Shown one piece after another: positions 33,499 through 41,984 of a stretch of 51,739 nt of DNA. The stretch is from a bacterium (GTDB lineage Bacteria > Acidobacteriota > Polarisedimenticolia > J045): NCBI GenBank assembly GCA_021372775.1, contig JAJFTU010000196.1:1-51739 (forward strand). The letters are read 5' to 3'. Position 1 is the first letter of the stretch. Each line of letters starts with the position of its first letter. Made by a program: the position numbers and the translations under genes. The notes under the pieces were generated by a model that was not told the origin of the DNA, made no database searches, and was given only the letters and a program-made list of their open reading frames with translations.

Positions 33499-34788
33499 TC
33501 AGTCGAGCCGGCGCAGGATGATCGTCGCGTTGGTGCCGCCGAAGCCGAAGCTGTTCGACATCGCGGCCCGCAGCGGGACCTCGATCCCCTTGTTGGGCAC
33601 GAACCGCTCCGCGGCGAGGCCGATCCCCTTCTCGGGGTCGGCGATCTCCGGATCGATCTCGTCGAGGTTGGCGGTCGGCGGGATCTTGCCGCTCTCGAGC
33701 GCGAGGGCGGTCACGACCGCCTCGAGCCCGCCCGCCGCGCCGAGCAGGTGCCCGGTCATCGACTTGGTCGAGGAGACGTAGAGCCGGTCGGCCGCGGCCC
33801 CGAAGGCCCGCCGCACGGCGCGCGCCTCGATCACGTCCCCCGTCGGGGTGGACGTGCCGTGGGCGTTGACGTAGTCGATCTCTTCGGGCTGCATGCCCGC
33901 GTCGCGCAGCGCGGCCCGCATCACGCGGACCATGCCGTCGCCGTCCTCGCACGGCGCCGTCATGTGGTAGGCGTCGCCGCTCATGCCGAAGCCGGCGAGT
34001 TCGCAGTAGATGTGGGCCCCGCGGGCCTTGGCGCGTTCGAGCTCCTCGACGACGACCAACCCGGCGCCTTCGCCCATCACGAAGCCGTCCCGGTTCTTGT
34101 CGAACGGCCGCGAGGAACGCTCCGGCTCGTCGTTGCGCGTCGAGAGGGCGCGCAGCGCGCAGAAGCCGCCCACGGCGAGCGGCGTGATCACCGCCTCGGC
34201 GCCGCCGGCGACGACGACGTCCGCGTCCCCGTGCTGGATCAGCCGGAGCGCCTCGCCGATCGCGTGGTTGCCCGTAGCGCAGGCGGTCACGGTGGCGCAG
34301 TTCGGCCCCTTGAGGCCGTGGGCGATCGCCACCATTCCGCTGGCCATGTTGATGATCATGCCGGGAATGAAGAACGGGGAAATCCGGCCGGGGCCGCGCT
34401 CGAGGAGGATCTTGTGCTGCGCCTCGAGGAGCGACAGCCCCCCGATCCCGGAGCCGATGACGACGCCGATCCGCTCGCGGTCCTCGGCCTCGAGGTCGAG
34501 CCGCGAGTCGTCGATCGCTTGCTTGGCGGCCGCCATGGCGAAGTGGAGGAAGCGGTCGACCTTCTTGACGTCGCGCGCCTCCATCCACTGCTCGGGGTCG
34601 AAGCCGCGCACCTCGCCGGCGATCTTGGAGGAGAACTTCCCGGCGTCGAAGAGCGTGATCGGCCCGATGCCCGAGCGCCCGTCCATCAACGCGGCGAAGG
34701 TGGCCGCGGCGTCCAGCCCCAAGGGCGAGATCGCCGCGAGCCCCGTCACCGCGACCCGGCGCGCCGTCTTGATCTCGGCGGCGGGCAC
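33499..34788 (-). CDS. fabF: Beta-ketoacyl-ACP synthase II
   Basis: 429 aa condensing enzyme of fatty-acid elongation. Catalytic Cys170 is in TVTACATGNHAIG; the His pair is in NAHGTSTPTGD and STKSMTGHLLGAAGG. The C-terminus is SNSFGFGGTNATIIL. The GTG start lies 3 bp after the acpP stop. It closes the fab run and is followed by a terminator. Confidence 0.97.
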   Translation of the reverse strand: MPAAEIKTARRVAVTGLAAISPLGLDAAATFAALMDGRSGIGPITLFDAGKFSSKIAGEVRGFDPEQWMEARDVKKVDRFLHFAMAAAKQAIDDSRLDLEAEDRERIGVVIGSGIGGLSLLEAQHKILLERGPGRISPFFIPGMIINMASGMVAIAHGLKGPNCATVTACATGNHAIGEALRLIQHGDADVVVAGGAEAVITPLAVGGFCALRALSTRNDEPERSSRPFDKNRDGFVMGEGAGLVVVEELERAKARGAHIYCELAGFGMSGDAYHMTAPCEDGDGMVRVMRAALRDAGMQPEEIDYVNAHGTSTPTGDVIEARAVRRAFGAAADRLYVSSTKSMTGHLLGAAGGLEAVVTALALESGKIPPTANLDEIDPEIADPEKGIGLAAERFVPNKGIEVPLRAAMSNSFGFGGTNATIILRRLD

Positions 34789-34791
34789 GGC

Positions 34792-35037
34792 TCAGCCTTG
34801 GTGGGACGCGATGAACTCGACCGCGTTGCCCACGGTCTTGATCTTCTCGGCCTCTTCGTCCGAGATCTCGATGCCGAACTCTTCCTCGAGGGCCATCACC
34901 AACTCGACGATCTCCAGCGAGTCGGCGCCCAGGTCGTCCTGGAACGACTTCTCCAGCGTCACGGCCGAGGGATCGAGCTTGAAGCTCTTGGCGATGATGT
35001 CGACGACCTTGCCCTGGATCTCTTCGCGAGAAGCCAT
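34792..35037 (-). CDS. acpP: Acyl carrier protein
   Basis: 81 aa acidic carrier. Ser40 in [14 protein letters not shown] is the phosphopantetheine site. The ATG at 35037 has GGAGG at 8 nt; a TTG five codons upstream overlaps that site and is rejected. Confidence 0.97.
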   Translation of the reverse strand: MASREEIQGKVVDIIAKSFKLDPSAVTLEKSFQDDLGADSLEIVELVMALEEEFGIEISDEEAEKIKTVGNAVEFIASHQG

Positions 35038-35080
35038 CTGTGTTGCCTCCAATGAGGGCGTCCCTTCGGGCGCCCGGAAG

Positions 35081-35854
35081 TCACATGTCCATGCCGCCGT
35101 TCACGTCGAGGACCTCGCCGGTGACGTACGCCGCCATGTCGGACAGCAGGAACGCCACGGACGCGGCGATGTCTTCGGGACGCCCCAAGCGGCCCAACGG
35201 AACCAGGCCCAGCAACTTGCCGCGCTGCTCCTCCGACAGCGCGCGGGTCATGTCCGTCTCCACGTACCCCGGAGCGACCGCGTTCACGGTCACGTTCCGG
35301 GACCCGAGTTCGCGGGCCAACGAGCGCACGAACCCGAGAATCCCCGCCTTCGACGCGGCGTAGTTGGTCTGCCCGGCGTTGCCCATCCGGGCCACGACGC
35401 TCGAGATGGCCACGATCCGCCCGAAGCGGTTGCGGATCATACCCGGAGCGAGCGCCCTTGTCACCACGAACGCCCCGGTGAGGTTGGCGTCGAGGACGGC
35501 GTTCCAGTCCGCCAGCGGCATCCGCATCAGCAGGCCGTCCTTGGTCATCCCGGCGTTCAGCACGACCAGCGGCACGCCGCCGTCGTCCTTCGTCTCCTTG
35601 GCCAGCGCCTCCAACCGCGCGAGGGCTTCGGCCGGCTGCGAGAGGTCGAGCGCGATCCCGCGCGCCTTCCCGCCCTCGGCCGCCGCGATCTCCGCCGCGA
35701 CGCGCGCCGCGGACTCCTCGCTCCGCCCGGTCAGCACGACTTCGGCGCCCGAGCGGACGAGCGTCTCCGCGACCGCGCGGCCGATGCCGCGCGTCCCGCC
35801 GGTGACGAGCGCCCGCTTGCCGGCGAGCCCCGGCCAGCGCATCCCTTCGCTCAC
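35081..35854 (-). CDS. fabG: 3-oxoacyl-ACP reductase
   Basis: 257 aa short-chain dehydrogenase. NADP loop [27 protein letters not shown], catalytic Ser in ISSVVARMG and Tyr/Lys in [12 protein letters not shown]. The GTG at 35854 overlaps the fabD stop (GTGA) and has AAGGAG at 5 nt, so it is preferred over the ATG four codons later. Confidence 0.96.
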   Translation of the reverse strand: MSEGMRWPGLAGKRALVTGGTRGIGRAVAETLVRSGAEVVLTGRSEESAARVAAEIAAAEGGKARGIALDLSQPAEALARLEALAKETKDDGGVPLVVLNAGMTKDGLLMRMPLADWNAVLDANLTGAFVVTRALAPGMIRNRFGRIVAISSVVARMGNAGQTNYAASKAGILGFVRSLARELGSRNVTVNAVAPGYVETDMTRALSEEQRGKLLGLVPLGRLGRPEDIAASVAFLLSDMAAYVTGEVLDVNGGMDM

Positions 35855-36828
35855 GCCGTCTCCTTCGCCGCCGCCTCGCCTTCCGCGGCGAGGCGCGCGA
35901 TCGTCTTCTCGAGGTCTTCCGGCTCGAAGAACGGCGCGACCTTCAGCCGGTCGTTGATCCGCCGCGAGAGCCCCGTCAGGACGCGTCCGGGGCCGATCTC
36001 GACCCCCATCGTCGCCGCGTGGTCCTCCTCGAGCTTGCGGCTCCCCTCGACCCAGCGGACCGGCGCCGCGACCTGCTTGATCAGCCGCTCGCGCGAGGCC
36101 TCGCCCCCCATCACCGGCTGGGCGTCCACGTTGGCGACGATCGGGAAGCGCCCTTCGTGGAACTCGACGCCGGCGAGGAAGTTCGCCAGCCGCTCCGCGG
36201 CGGGGCGCATCAGCGGGCTGTGGAAGGGGGCGGACACGGGGAGCGGCACGCAGCGCTTCGCGCCGCGTCCCGGAGCGAGCTGCATGAACCGCTCGACCGC
36301 GCCTGCCGAGCCGGCGATGACGATCTGGTCGGGGGCGTTGAAGTTCGCGGGAACGAGGACTTCGTCCCCCGCCGCCTCGCGGCAGAGTTCTTCCACCGCC
36401 GCGGCGTCGAGGCCGATGATCGCCGCCATCGCGCCTTCGCCCGGCGGGACGGCGTCCTGCATCGCGTCGCCGCGCAGCCGCACGGCCCGCAGCGCGTCCT
36501 CGAGCTTCAGCACGCCCGCGGCGGTCAGGGCCGAGTACTCGCCCAGGCTGTGCCCGGCGCCGACGATCGGCTGCGGCACGCGCTTCTCGAGCACGCGCCA
36601 CGCCGCGATCGACACCGTGAGCAGCGCCGGCTGCGTGTTCCGCGTGAGGCGCAGGTCGCTGTCCGGCCCCTCGAAGATCAGCTTCGAGAGCGGCTCGCCC
36701 AGCACCTCGTCCGCGGTGCGAAAGACCTCCGCCGCCTCGGGCCACGTTTCGGCCAAGGCGCGCCCCATCCCCACAGTCTGGCTCCCCTGCCCGGGGAACA
36801 AGGCCGCCCAACGCGTTCCTCCGCTCAT
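35851..36828 (-). CDS. fabD: Malonyl-CoA:ACP transacylase
   Basis: 325 aa. Opens with FPGQGSQTVGMG; the nucleophile is Ser94 in GAGHSLGEYSAL; the catalytic His is in SAPFHSPLM. Overlaps the plsX stop (ATGA) and the fabG start (GTGA), so it is translationally coupled on both sides. Loads malonyl groups onto the ACP encoded two genes downstream. Confidence 0.97.
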   Translation of the reverse strand: MSGGTRWAALFPGQGSQTVGMGRALAETWPEAAEVFRTADEVLGEPLSKLIFEGPDSDLRLTRNTQPALLTVSIAAWRVLEKRVPQPIVGAGHSLGEYSALTAAGVLKLEDALRAVRLRGDAMQDAVPPGEGAMAAIIGLDAAAVEELCREAAGDEVLVPANFNAPDQIVIAGSAGAVERFMQLAPGRGAKRCVPLPVSAPFHSPLMRPAAERLANFLAGVEFHEGRFPIVANVDAQPVMGGEASRERLIKQVAAPVRWVEGSRKLEEDHAATMGVEIGPGRVLTGLSRRINDRLKVAPFFEPEDLEKTIARLAAEGEAAAKETA

Positions 36829-37898
36829 CGGGCAACTCCCGTCGCCGGCGCCCCAACCCCGGCCGCGGCCGCGGCCGCGGCGAACTCGCCGGCAATTTGT
36901 TCGATCATTCCCCCCGCCACCACGGCCTCGCACACGCGCAGCGCGTTGGCCGTGGCCTTCGCCGAGGAACGGCCGTGCGCGACGACCGCCGCGCGCGCCA
37001 AACCCAAGAGAGGCACGCCCCCGACCTCGGCGTAGTCGAGGCGCCGCCACTGCGGGCGCATCACGCTCCGCAACCACGCCGCGAGCGGCAGCCGCCACGG
37101 GCGGCGCGTCAACTCGCTGCGCAGCATTCCGCCGACCGTCTCGGCGACCCCCTCCGCGACCTTCAGCGCGACGTTGCCGACGAAGCCGTCGCAGACGACG
37201 ACGTCGGCGCGCCCCGACAGAAGGCTGTTCCCTTCGATGTTCCCGACGAACTCGAGCGAGGAGGCGCGCAGCAGCTCCGCCGCCTCGCGCCCGACCTCGT
37301 TCCCCTTCGAGTCTTCCTCGCCGACGCTGAGCAAGGCGACCTTCGGCGAGGGAACGCCGAAGACGCGGCGGCAGTAGTGCGAGCCCATCACCGCGAACTG
37401 GCGCAGGTGCTCCGCCTTGCAGGCGAGGTTGGCGCCGGCGTCGACGATGATCACCCGGCCGCCGTCGAGCCGCGGCAGCGGCGCCGGCAGCGCCGGCCGG
37501 TCCACGCCGCGGATCACGCCGAGGACCGTCTTGCAGATCGCCATCATCGCGCCGGTGTGGCCGGCGGAGACGAAGCCGGCCGCCTTGCCGTCGCGCACCA
37601 GACGCGCGCCGACGTGCAGCGACGAATCGCGCTTGCTGCGGACCGCGGCGATGTGGTCCTCGAAGCCGATGACTTCCGACGCCTCGACGATCTCGACCGG
37701 CGCGTCGCCGGCCTTCGCCGCGGACAGTTCCGGCTCGATCGCCTCGCGGCGTCCGACGAGGAGGACGCGCCGCCCCGTCTCGCGCGCGAAGGCGACGCCG
37801 CCGCGCACGATCTCCGCCGGCGCGTAGTCCCCGCCCATCGCGTCGAGCGCGAGCGCGCGCTCCACGCCGGGGACGACGGACGCCGACGTCTCAGTCAT
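36825..37898 (-). CDS. plsX: Phosphate acyltransferase PlsX
   Basis: 357 aa. Makes acyl-phosphate from acyl-ACP for phospholipid synthesis. Signature ALDAMGGDYAPAEIVRG at the start, FVSAGHTGAMMA, DAGANLACKAEHL and VVCDGFVGNVALKVAEG. The C-terminus has an Ala-rich extension that includes the fabD overlap. Lies 80 bp downstream of rpmF in the classical yceD-rpmF-plsX-fab arrangement. Confidence 0.97.
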   Translation of the reverse strand: MTETSASVVPGVERALALDAMGGDYAPAEIVRGGVAFARETGRRVLLVGRREAIEPELSAAKAGDAPVEIVEASEVIGFEDHIAAVRSKRDSSLHVGARLVRDGKAAGFVSAGHTGAMMAICKTVLGVIRGVDRPALPAPLPRLDGGRVIIVDAGANLACKAEHLRQFAVMGSHYCRRVFGVPSPKVALLSVGEEDSKGNEVGREAAELLRASSLEFVGNIEGNSLLSGRADVVVCDGFVGNVALKVAEGVAETVGGMLRSELTRRPWRLPLAAWLRSVMRPQWRRLDYAEVGGVPLLGLARAAVVAHGRSSAKATANALRVCEAVVAGGMIEQIAGEFAAAAAAAGVGAPATGVAR

Positions 37899-37978
37899 GA
37901 CGCCGCGCGCCCCGGTGCGGCATGCGGCCGCCGCCGGGGGCGCCTTCTGCGATCCGCGGTTTCATCGAGTGGTCGAGG

Positions 37979-38164
37979 TCAGCCGTTCTGCTCGGTCTCG
38001 ACGACTTCGCGCCCCTTGTAGTAGCCGCAGGAGGGGCAGACGCGGTGCGGGAGCTTGAGCTCCTGGCAGTTGGGGCAACGGGACAGCGACGGCGTGGCCA
38101 GCGCGTCGTGGGCGCGGCGCTTGTCGCGCCGGGCCTTGGAATGACGCCGCTTGGGATTGGGCAT
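37979..38164 (-). CDS. rpmF: 50S ribosomal protein L32
   Basis: 61 aa basic ribosomal protein. [20 protein letters not shown] is the canonical start; the zinc ribbon CPNC...CPSCG is intact. The start codon directly abuts the yceD stop (TAA-ATG). Confidence 0.97.
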   Translation of the reverse strand: MPNPKRRHSKARRDKRRAHDALATPSLSRCPNCQELKLPHRVCPSCGYYKGREVVETEQNG

Positions 38165-38740
38165 TTACGATCTCCCTGCGGAGGGGTCTTCCCCCGTCCG
38201 CTTCTTAACCAGTGCGTCCTTCAACCGCGCGAGCCCCTCGAAGCGCTCGTCGCCGCCGACCGAAGTGCAGCGGCACGCCTCGCGGTTCAGGTCCGCGCCG
38301 CAGCCGGGGCAAAGCCCGCGGCAGTCGTCGCGGCAAAGCACGCGCAGCGGCAGAGCCAAGTCCACCTGCTCCCGGGCGACCTCCGCGAGGTCCACGACCG
38401 GCCCGTCGAGCGGGAAAAGATCCACCGCGTCGGGGTCGTCGTCCGGGATCGGCTCGACCACCGCCTCGTCCTCCGCTTCCGCCGGCGGCGGAACGAGGAA
38501 GAGGCGGAACCGTTCCCCGAGGGAGAGTTCGACCGGCGCGAGGCAGCGGGAGCAGCGAAGCTTCGCGACCGTCTCGAACTCGGCCGCGAACTCGATCCCT
38601 CGCCGGGTCGGGCGAAGCGTCCCGACCAGCCGCACGGGGCCGCATTCAACATCGTCCCCTTCGTAGGCGAAAGGCGGGACGGCGACGACGCGGTCCAGTT
38701 CGACCCCTCGTGGGTCCAAATCGCTGAGGTCAAACAGCAT
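38165..38740 (-). CDS. YceD/DUF177 family protein
   Basis: 191 aa. Cys-pair motif LRCSRCLAPVEL in the middle and DCRGLCPGCGADLNREAC near the C-terminus, as in bacterial YceD. The family is linked to 23S rRNA accumulation and always sits next to rpmF. The ATG at 38740 follows the transglycosylase stop by 22 bp. Confidence 0.9.
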   Translation of the reverse strand: MLFDLSDLDPRGVELDRVVAVPPFAYEGDDVECGPVRLVGTLRPTRRGIEFAAEFETVAKLRCSRCLAPVELSLGERFRLFLVPPPAEAEDEAVVEPIPDDDPDAVDLFPLDGPVVDLAEVAREQVDLALPLRVLCRDDCRGLCPGCGADLNREACRCTSVGGDERFEGLARLKDALVKKRTGEDPSAGRS

Positions 38741-38762
38741 GGTTCCCCTCGAGGCGCGCGGA

Positions 38763-39473
38763 TTATAGCAGCGCCGCACCCCGGGGCAAACCGGCCCCCA
38801 GGGCGGCGGCCAAGCGGCGGACCTGCGCGACGTAGGCCCGCGTTTCAGGATAGTCCGGAATCCCCCCCGCGCGCCGGACCGCGTCCTCGCCCGCGTTGTA
38901 GGCCGCCAACGCGAGATCGAGCCGTTCCCCCGAGGCGTCGAGCAGGCGGCGCAGGAAGCGCGCCCCGGCGGAGATGTTCTCCTCCGCGTCCCAGACGTCC
39001 CGCACGGCGAGGGTGCGCGCCGTCGCCGGCATCAGTTGCATCACGCCACGGGCGCCCTTGCGGCTGACGGCGAAGCGGTCGAAGCGGGACTCGACGAGCG
39101 CCATGGCGGTCAGCACGGCCGGATCGACGCGGCAGGCGCGGGACGCCTTTTCGATCGCCGCGGCGTGGGCGCCGGCCCGGTCGCGCCAGGTCGGCGCGGG
39201 CGGCCCGACCGGCTCCGCGGCGGCGGGCGGACCGTCCGCCGGCTCGGGGGGCGGGACGTACTCGTCCACGGCGAGGACCGACGCCCGCGCCACTTCGGCC
39301 CGTCCCCCGCCCCGCAGGGTGAGTTCGGCCGACTCGCCGGCGAAGGCGACCTCCTCGACGACGAGCGTGCGGAAGTCGCGGAACGTCACCCGTTGCGCGG
39401 CGCGCGCCTCCCCGCCCGCCGCGGCCAGCGCGGCGAGGGCGAGAGGGAGTAGCGCGAGGGGCGGGATCCGCAT
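38763..39473 (-). CDS. Lytic transglycosylase (SLT domain)
   Basis: 236 aa secreted murein lyase. Signal peptide 1-26 (ALLPLALAALAAAGGEARA). The SLT domain occupies about 105-225: catalytic Glu in MALVESRFDRFAVS, GARGVMQLMPATA, NISAGARFLRRLL and LALAAYNAGEDAV. A Pro-rich linker (about 70-95) precedes it. The start lies 6 bp after the mutL stop with a GAGG Shine-Dalgarno overlapping that stop, so a wall enzyme is built into the mutL-fab operon. Confidence 0.92.
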   Translation of the reverse strand: MRIPPLALLPLALAALAAAGGEARAAQRVTFRDFRTLVVEEVAFAGESAELTLRGGGRAEVARASVLAVDEYVPPPEPADGPPAAAEPVGPPAPTWRDRAGAHAAAIEKASRACRVDPAVLTAMALVESRFDRFAVSRKGARGVMQLMPATARTLAVRDVWDAEENISAGARFLRRLLDASGERLDLALAAYNAGEDAVRRAGGIPDYPETRAYVAQVRRLAAALGAGLPRGAALL

Positions 39474-39479
39474 CGCGCC

Positions 39480-41303
39480 TCAGGATACGCGATCGAACCC
39501 GCGGTCGAGCGCCGAGAGGTCGATCCGCAGCGAAATCACGCGGCCGTGCGGGCAGTGCGACGGGGCGGCGCAGGCGTCGAGGCCGCGCAGGATGTAGTCG
39601 AGCTTCTCCAGCGGCAGCGGCATCCCCTTCCGCACGGCCGAATGGCAGGCGACCGTGGCCAGAAGGTGCTGGAAGAGATCGACCGCCCCGGCGCGGTCCT
39701 CCTCGGCCAGACGCGCCAGGACGGCGCGGAACTCGTCCTCGCCGACGCCGCGGCCGAGGATCGACGGGGCCTCCCGCAGGACGACCGTCGTCGGGCCGAA
39801 CGGCTCGGCCGAAAACCCGATCCGCGTCAGCTCCGCCGCGCGCCGCCCGACCAACTCCGCCGCGGCCGGGCCGACCTCGAGGGTCAGCGGGAAGAGCAGC
39901 CGCTGCCGCGGCAGCGGCCCGCCGTCGAACTGCGCCAGCAGCCGCTCGTAGATCATCCGCTCGTGGGCCACGTGCTGGTCCACGACAAGAAGCCCCTTCT
40001 CGTCCTGGGCCACGATGTAGCAGTTCCGGTACTGGGCGAGGGCGCGGACCCGCGGCGGCGCGGCGGCCGCGCCCGGCCCGCCGGCCGACGCGACGCCCGC
40101 GTCCCAAGCCGCGGCGGCCTCGCCGTCGCGGAGCGCCGTTCCGCCCGCTCCCGAGACACCGGCGGGTCCGTCTTCGCCGGGCGCCGTCCCGCCCGATCCG
40201 GCGAAGGCGGCGGGCGCCCACCCGGCGGCGAAGACGCCCTGCGCCGACCCGTCGGGTCCGCCGTCGGCCGAAGGCGGCGCGCTCCAGCGTCCCCCGCCGA
40301 AGTAGGGAATGGACGCGCGGCGCCCCAGCGCCTTCGCCAGGGCGTCGAGGATCGCGGCGCGGATCTCCGAGGGGCGCCGGAAGCGGACCTCCGACTTCGC
40401 GGGATGGACGTTGACGTCCACCTCGTGCGGCGGCAGCTCGAGATAGAGCGCGACGACCGGGAAGCGGCCCGGGGGCAGCAGGTCGCGGTAGGCGTCGTTG
40501 ACAGCCCGCATCAACACCGGGTCGCGCACCGGGCGGCGGTTGACGAAGAGATGGACGCCGTCCCGCGTCGGGCGATGGACGTCGGTCCGCCCCGCCCACG
40601 CCCGCACGACGATCTCGCCCCGGTCGTGCTCGACCGGGGTGAGTCCCTCGGCCCAGCGCCCGCCGAGGACGTCGGCGAGGCGCGCCCCGGGGTCGGCCGC
40701 CGGCGGCGCGGCGAGCAGATCCCGCCCCTTCTGGCGCAGCTTGAAGCCGACCTCGAAGCGGGCCAGGGCGGCCCGCTGCGCGGCGGCGAGGCAATGCTCC
40801 AGTTCCGTCCCCGGCGCCTTGAGGAACTTGCGCCGGGCGGGGATGCCGGCGAAGAGGCCGCGCACCGCGACGGTCGTGCCGGGGGCGCGCGAGGCCGGCC
40901 CTTCCTCCAGCCGCTCGCCCCGCTCGACGACGACGCGCGAGCCGGCGTCGCCGCCGCGCGGCCAGGTCACCAGCTCGACGCGCGCCACGGCCCCGATCGC
41001 CGCCAGCGCCTCGCCGCGGAAGCCGAGCGTCCGCACGGCGTCGAGGTCGGCGCCGTCCTGGATCTTGCTCGTCGCGTGCCGGGCGAAGGCGAGCGCGGCG
41101 TCCTCGGGCGCCATCCCCGAGCCGTCGTCGGCGACCGAGACGAGGTCGATCCCCCCCGTCTCCAGGTCGACGTCGATCCGTCCCGCCCCCGCGTCGAGGG
41201 CGTTGTCGATCAGTTCGCGGACGACCGCCGCCGGCCGCTCGACGACCTCGCCCGCGGCGATCCGGTCGGCGAGGGCGGGCGGCAGGACGTGAATCCGGCC
41301 CAT
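39480..41303 (-). CDS. mutL: DNA mismatch repair protein MutL
   Basis: 607 aa. The N-terminal GHKL ATPase has RIAAGEVVERPAAVVREL, ADDGSGM, TRTLGFRGEAL-type FRGEALAAI and GTTVAVRGLF. A Gly/Ala-rich linker (about 345-420) joins the C-terminal domain, which carries DQHVAHERMIYE, ACHSAVRKG and CPHGR: the three endonuclease-site motifs, so this is a nicking MutL of the non-MutH type. The first motif has Val where Ala is common. The ATG has GGAGG upstream. It appears to head the long operon down to fabF. No mutS is in the window. Confidence 0.96.
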   Translation of the reverse strand: MGRIHVLPPALADRIAAGEVVERPAAVVRELIDNALDAGAGRIDVDLETGGIDLVSVADDGSGMAPEDAALAFARHATSKIQDGADLDAVRTLGFRGEALAAIGAVARVELVTWPRGGDAGSRVVVERGERLEEGPASRAPGTTVAVRGLFAGIPARRKFLKAPGTELEHCLAAAQRAALARFEVGFKLRQKGRDLLAAPPAADPGARLADVLGGRWAEGLTPVEHDRGEIVVRAWAGRTDVHRPTRDGVHLFVNRRPVRDPVLMRAVNDAYRDLLPPGRFPVVALYLELPPHEVDVNVHPAKSEVRFRRPSEIRAAILDALAKALGRRASIPYFGGGRWSAPPSADGGPDGSAQGVFAAGWAPAAFAGSGGTAPGEDGPAGVSGAGGTALRDGEAAAAWDAGVASAGGPGAAAAPPRVRALAQYRNCYIVAQDEKGLLVVDQHVAHERMIYERLLAQFDGGPLPRQRLLFPLTLEVGPAAAELVGRRAAELTRIGFSAEPFGPTTVVLREAPSILGRGVGEDEFRAVLARLAEEDRAGAVDLFQHLLATVACHSAVRKGMPLPLEKLDYILRGLDACAAPSHCPHGRVISLRIDLSALDRGFDRVS

Positions 41304-41439
41304 GGGACGCCTCCACGAAATGAGGTTATCCTCGACCGTCCGTCGAGCCAACCGCGCCTCCGGCGCGCAACGTTCCGGGCCGGCAAACCGAACCGTTCCC
41401 TTTCGTAAACTAGGCCAATTGGGCACGAAGGGGGTTCGT

Positions 41440-41456
41440 CGCGCCAAAGTGGCGCG
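41440..41456. promoter_or_regulatory. Inverted repeat upstream of the sigma-54 promoter
   Basis: CGCGCCA-aag-TGGCGCG, perfect 7-nt arms, 40 bp upstream of the -24 box; a CCAATTGG palindrome lies at 41415-41422. Either could bind an activator or the divergent mutL regulator; no family can be named. Confidence 0.35.
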
Positions 41457-41495
41457 CGCCGGAGTCGGTTTCCGGCGGTTTCGGGCCGTTTTCGC

Positions 41496-41511
41496 TGGCA
41501 CCTCACTTGCA
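41496..41511 (+). promoter_or_regulatory. Sigma-54 (RpoN) -24/-12 promoter
   Basis: TGGCACCTCACTTGCA matches the sigma-54 consensus TGGCAC-N5-TTGCW at every core position, with correct GG-to-GC spacing. The predicted start is about 41522, 30 nt before the ATG at 41552. It requires an enhancer-binding ATPase not encoded in the window. Confidence 0.8.
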
Positions 41512-41551
41512 TAAAGAGGGGCAACCCCCTTTTCCATAGCGAGGACACGAG

Positions 41552-41911
41552 ATGTACATCCCTTGGCTGCTCAAAGAGAAGTCGCTCGACGATTTCGTCG
41601 ATCACGACGGCGAAACGCGCCTGTCCCAGCTGATGGAAGATCCCGGCACGGCTCGGCCGGAAGAGGACGTGTACAAGAAGGAGCTGGTCCAGATCACCCG
41701 TCAGGCGCTCGAAGAGCTGCCGGAACGGGAGCGTCTGATCCTCCTCAAGCGGTTCGGCGTCATGGGCAACGACGAGATGACTCTCGAAGAGATCGGCAAG
41801 ATCTTGGGCCTGTCGCGCGAACGCGTCCGCCAGCTGGAAAAGGAAGCCAAGATGAAGCTCCGCGAGCGGCTGGGCACCCTCCGCACGCAGCTTCAGCTCA
41901 ACCTTGGCTGA
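41552..41911 (+). CDS. Stand-alone sigma-70 region 3.2/region 4 protein
   Basis: 119 aa. Residues 10-40 (SLDDFVDHDGETRLSQLMED, then a DPxxDPEE-like stretch) resemble the region 3.2 'finger' that enters the RNA polymerase active-site channel. Residues about 46-108 are a full region 4 with ALEELPERERLILLKRFGV and the -35-binding helix-turn-helix MTLEEIGKILGLSRERVRQL. Regions 1, 2 and 3.0 (-10 recognition and melting) are absent, and the upstream DNA does not encode them. The ATG has GAGG at 8 nt. It is monocistronic, with a sigma-54 promoter upstream and an intrinsic terminator downstream. It may act with a separate region-2 protein or modify the housekeeping holoenzyme; this is inference. Confidence 0.82.
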   Translation: MYIPWLLKEKSLDDFVDHDGETRLSQLMEDPGTARPEEDVYKKELVQITRQALEELPERERLILLKRFGVMGNDEMTLEEIGKILGLSRERVRQLEKEAKMKLRERLGTLRTQLQLNLG

Positions 41912-41934
41912 GCCCCCCCACAATTGAAGACCGC

Positions 41935-41962
41935 AAGGCCCGCCGTCCGGCGGGCCTTTTCA
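41935..41962 (+). terminator. Intrinsic terminator of the sigma-region-4 gene
   Basis: AAGGCCCGCC/GGCGGGCCTT, 10 bp stem, 4 nt loop, then TTCATTT on the plus strand. Confidence 0.85.
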
Positions 41963-41984
41963 TTTCGCCCCGCCCCGCCGCGGC

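Noticed and set aside
41302-41514. Small frame upstream of the sigma fragment as a missing region 2
   Set aside because: The translation is Arg/Ala-rich with no region-2 motif, and the sigma-54 promoter lies within it.
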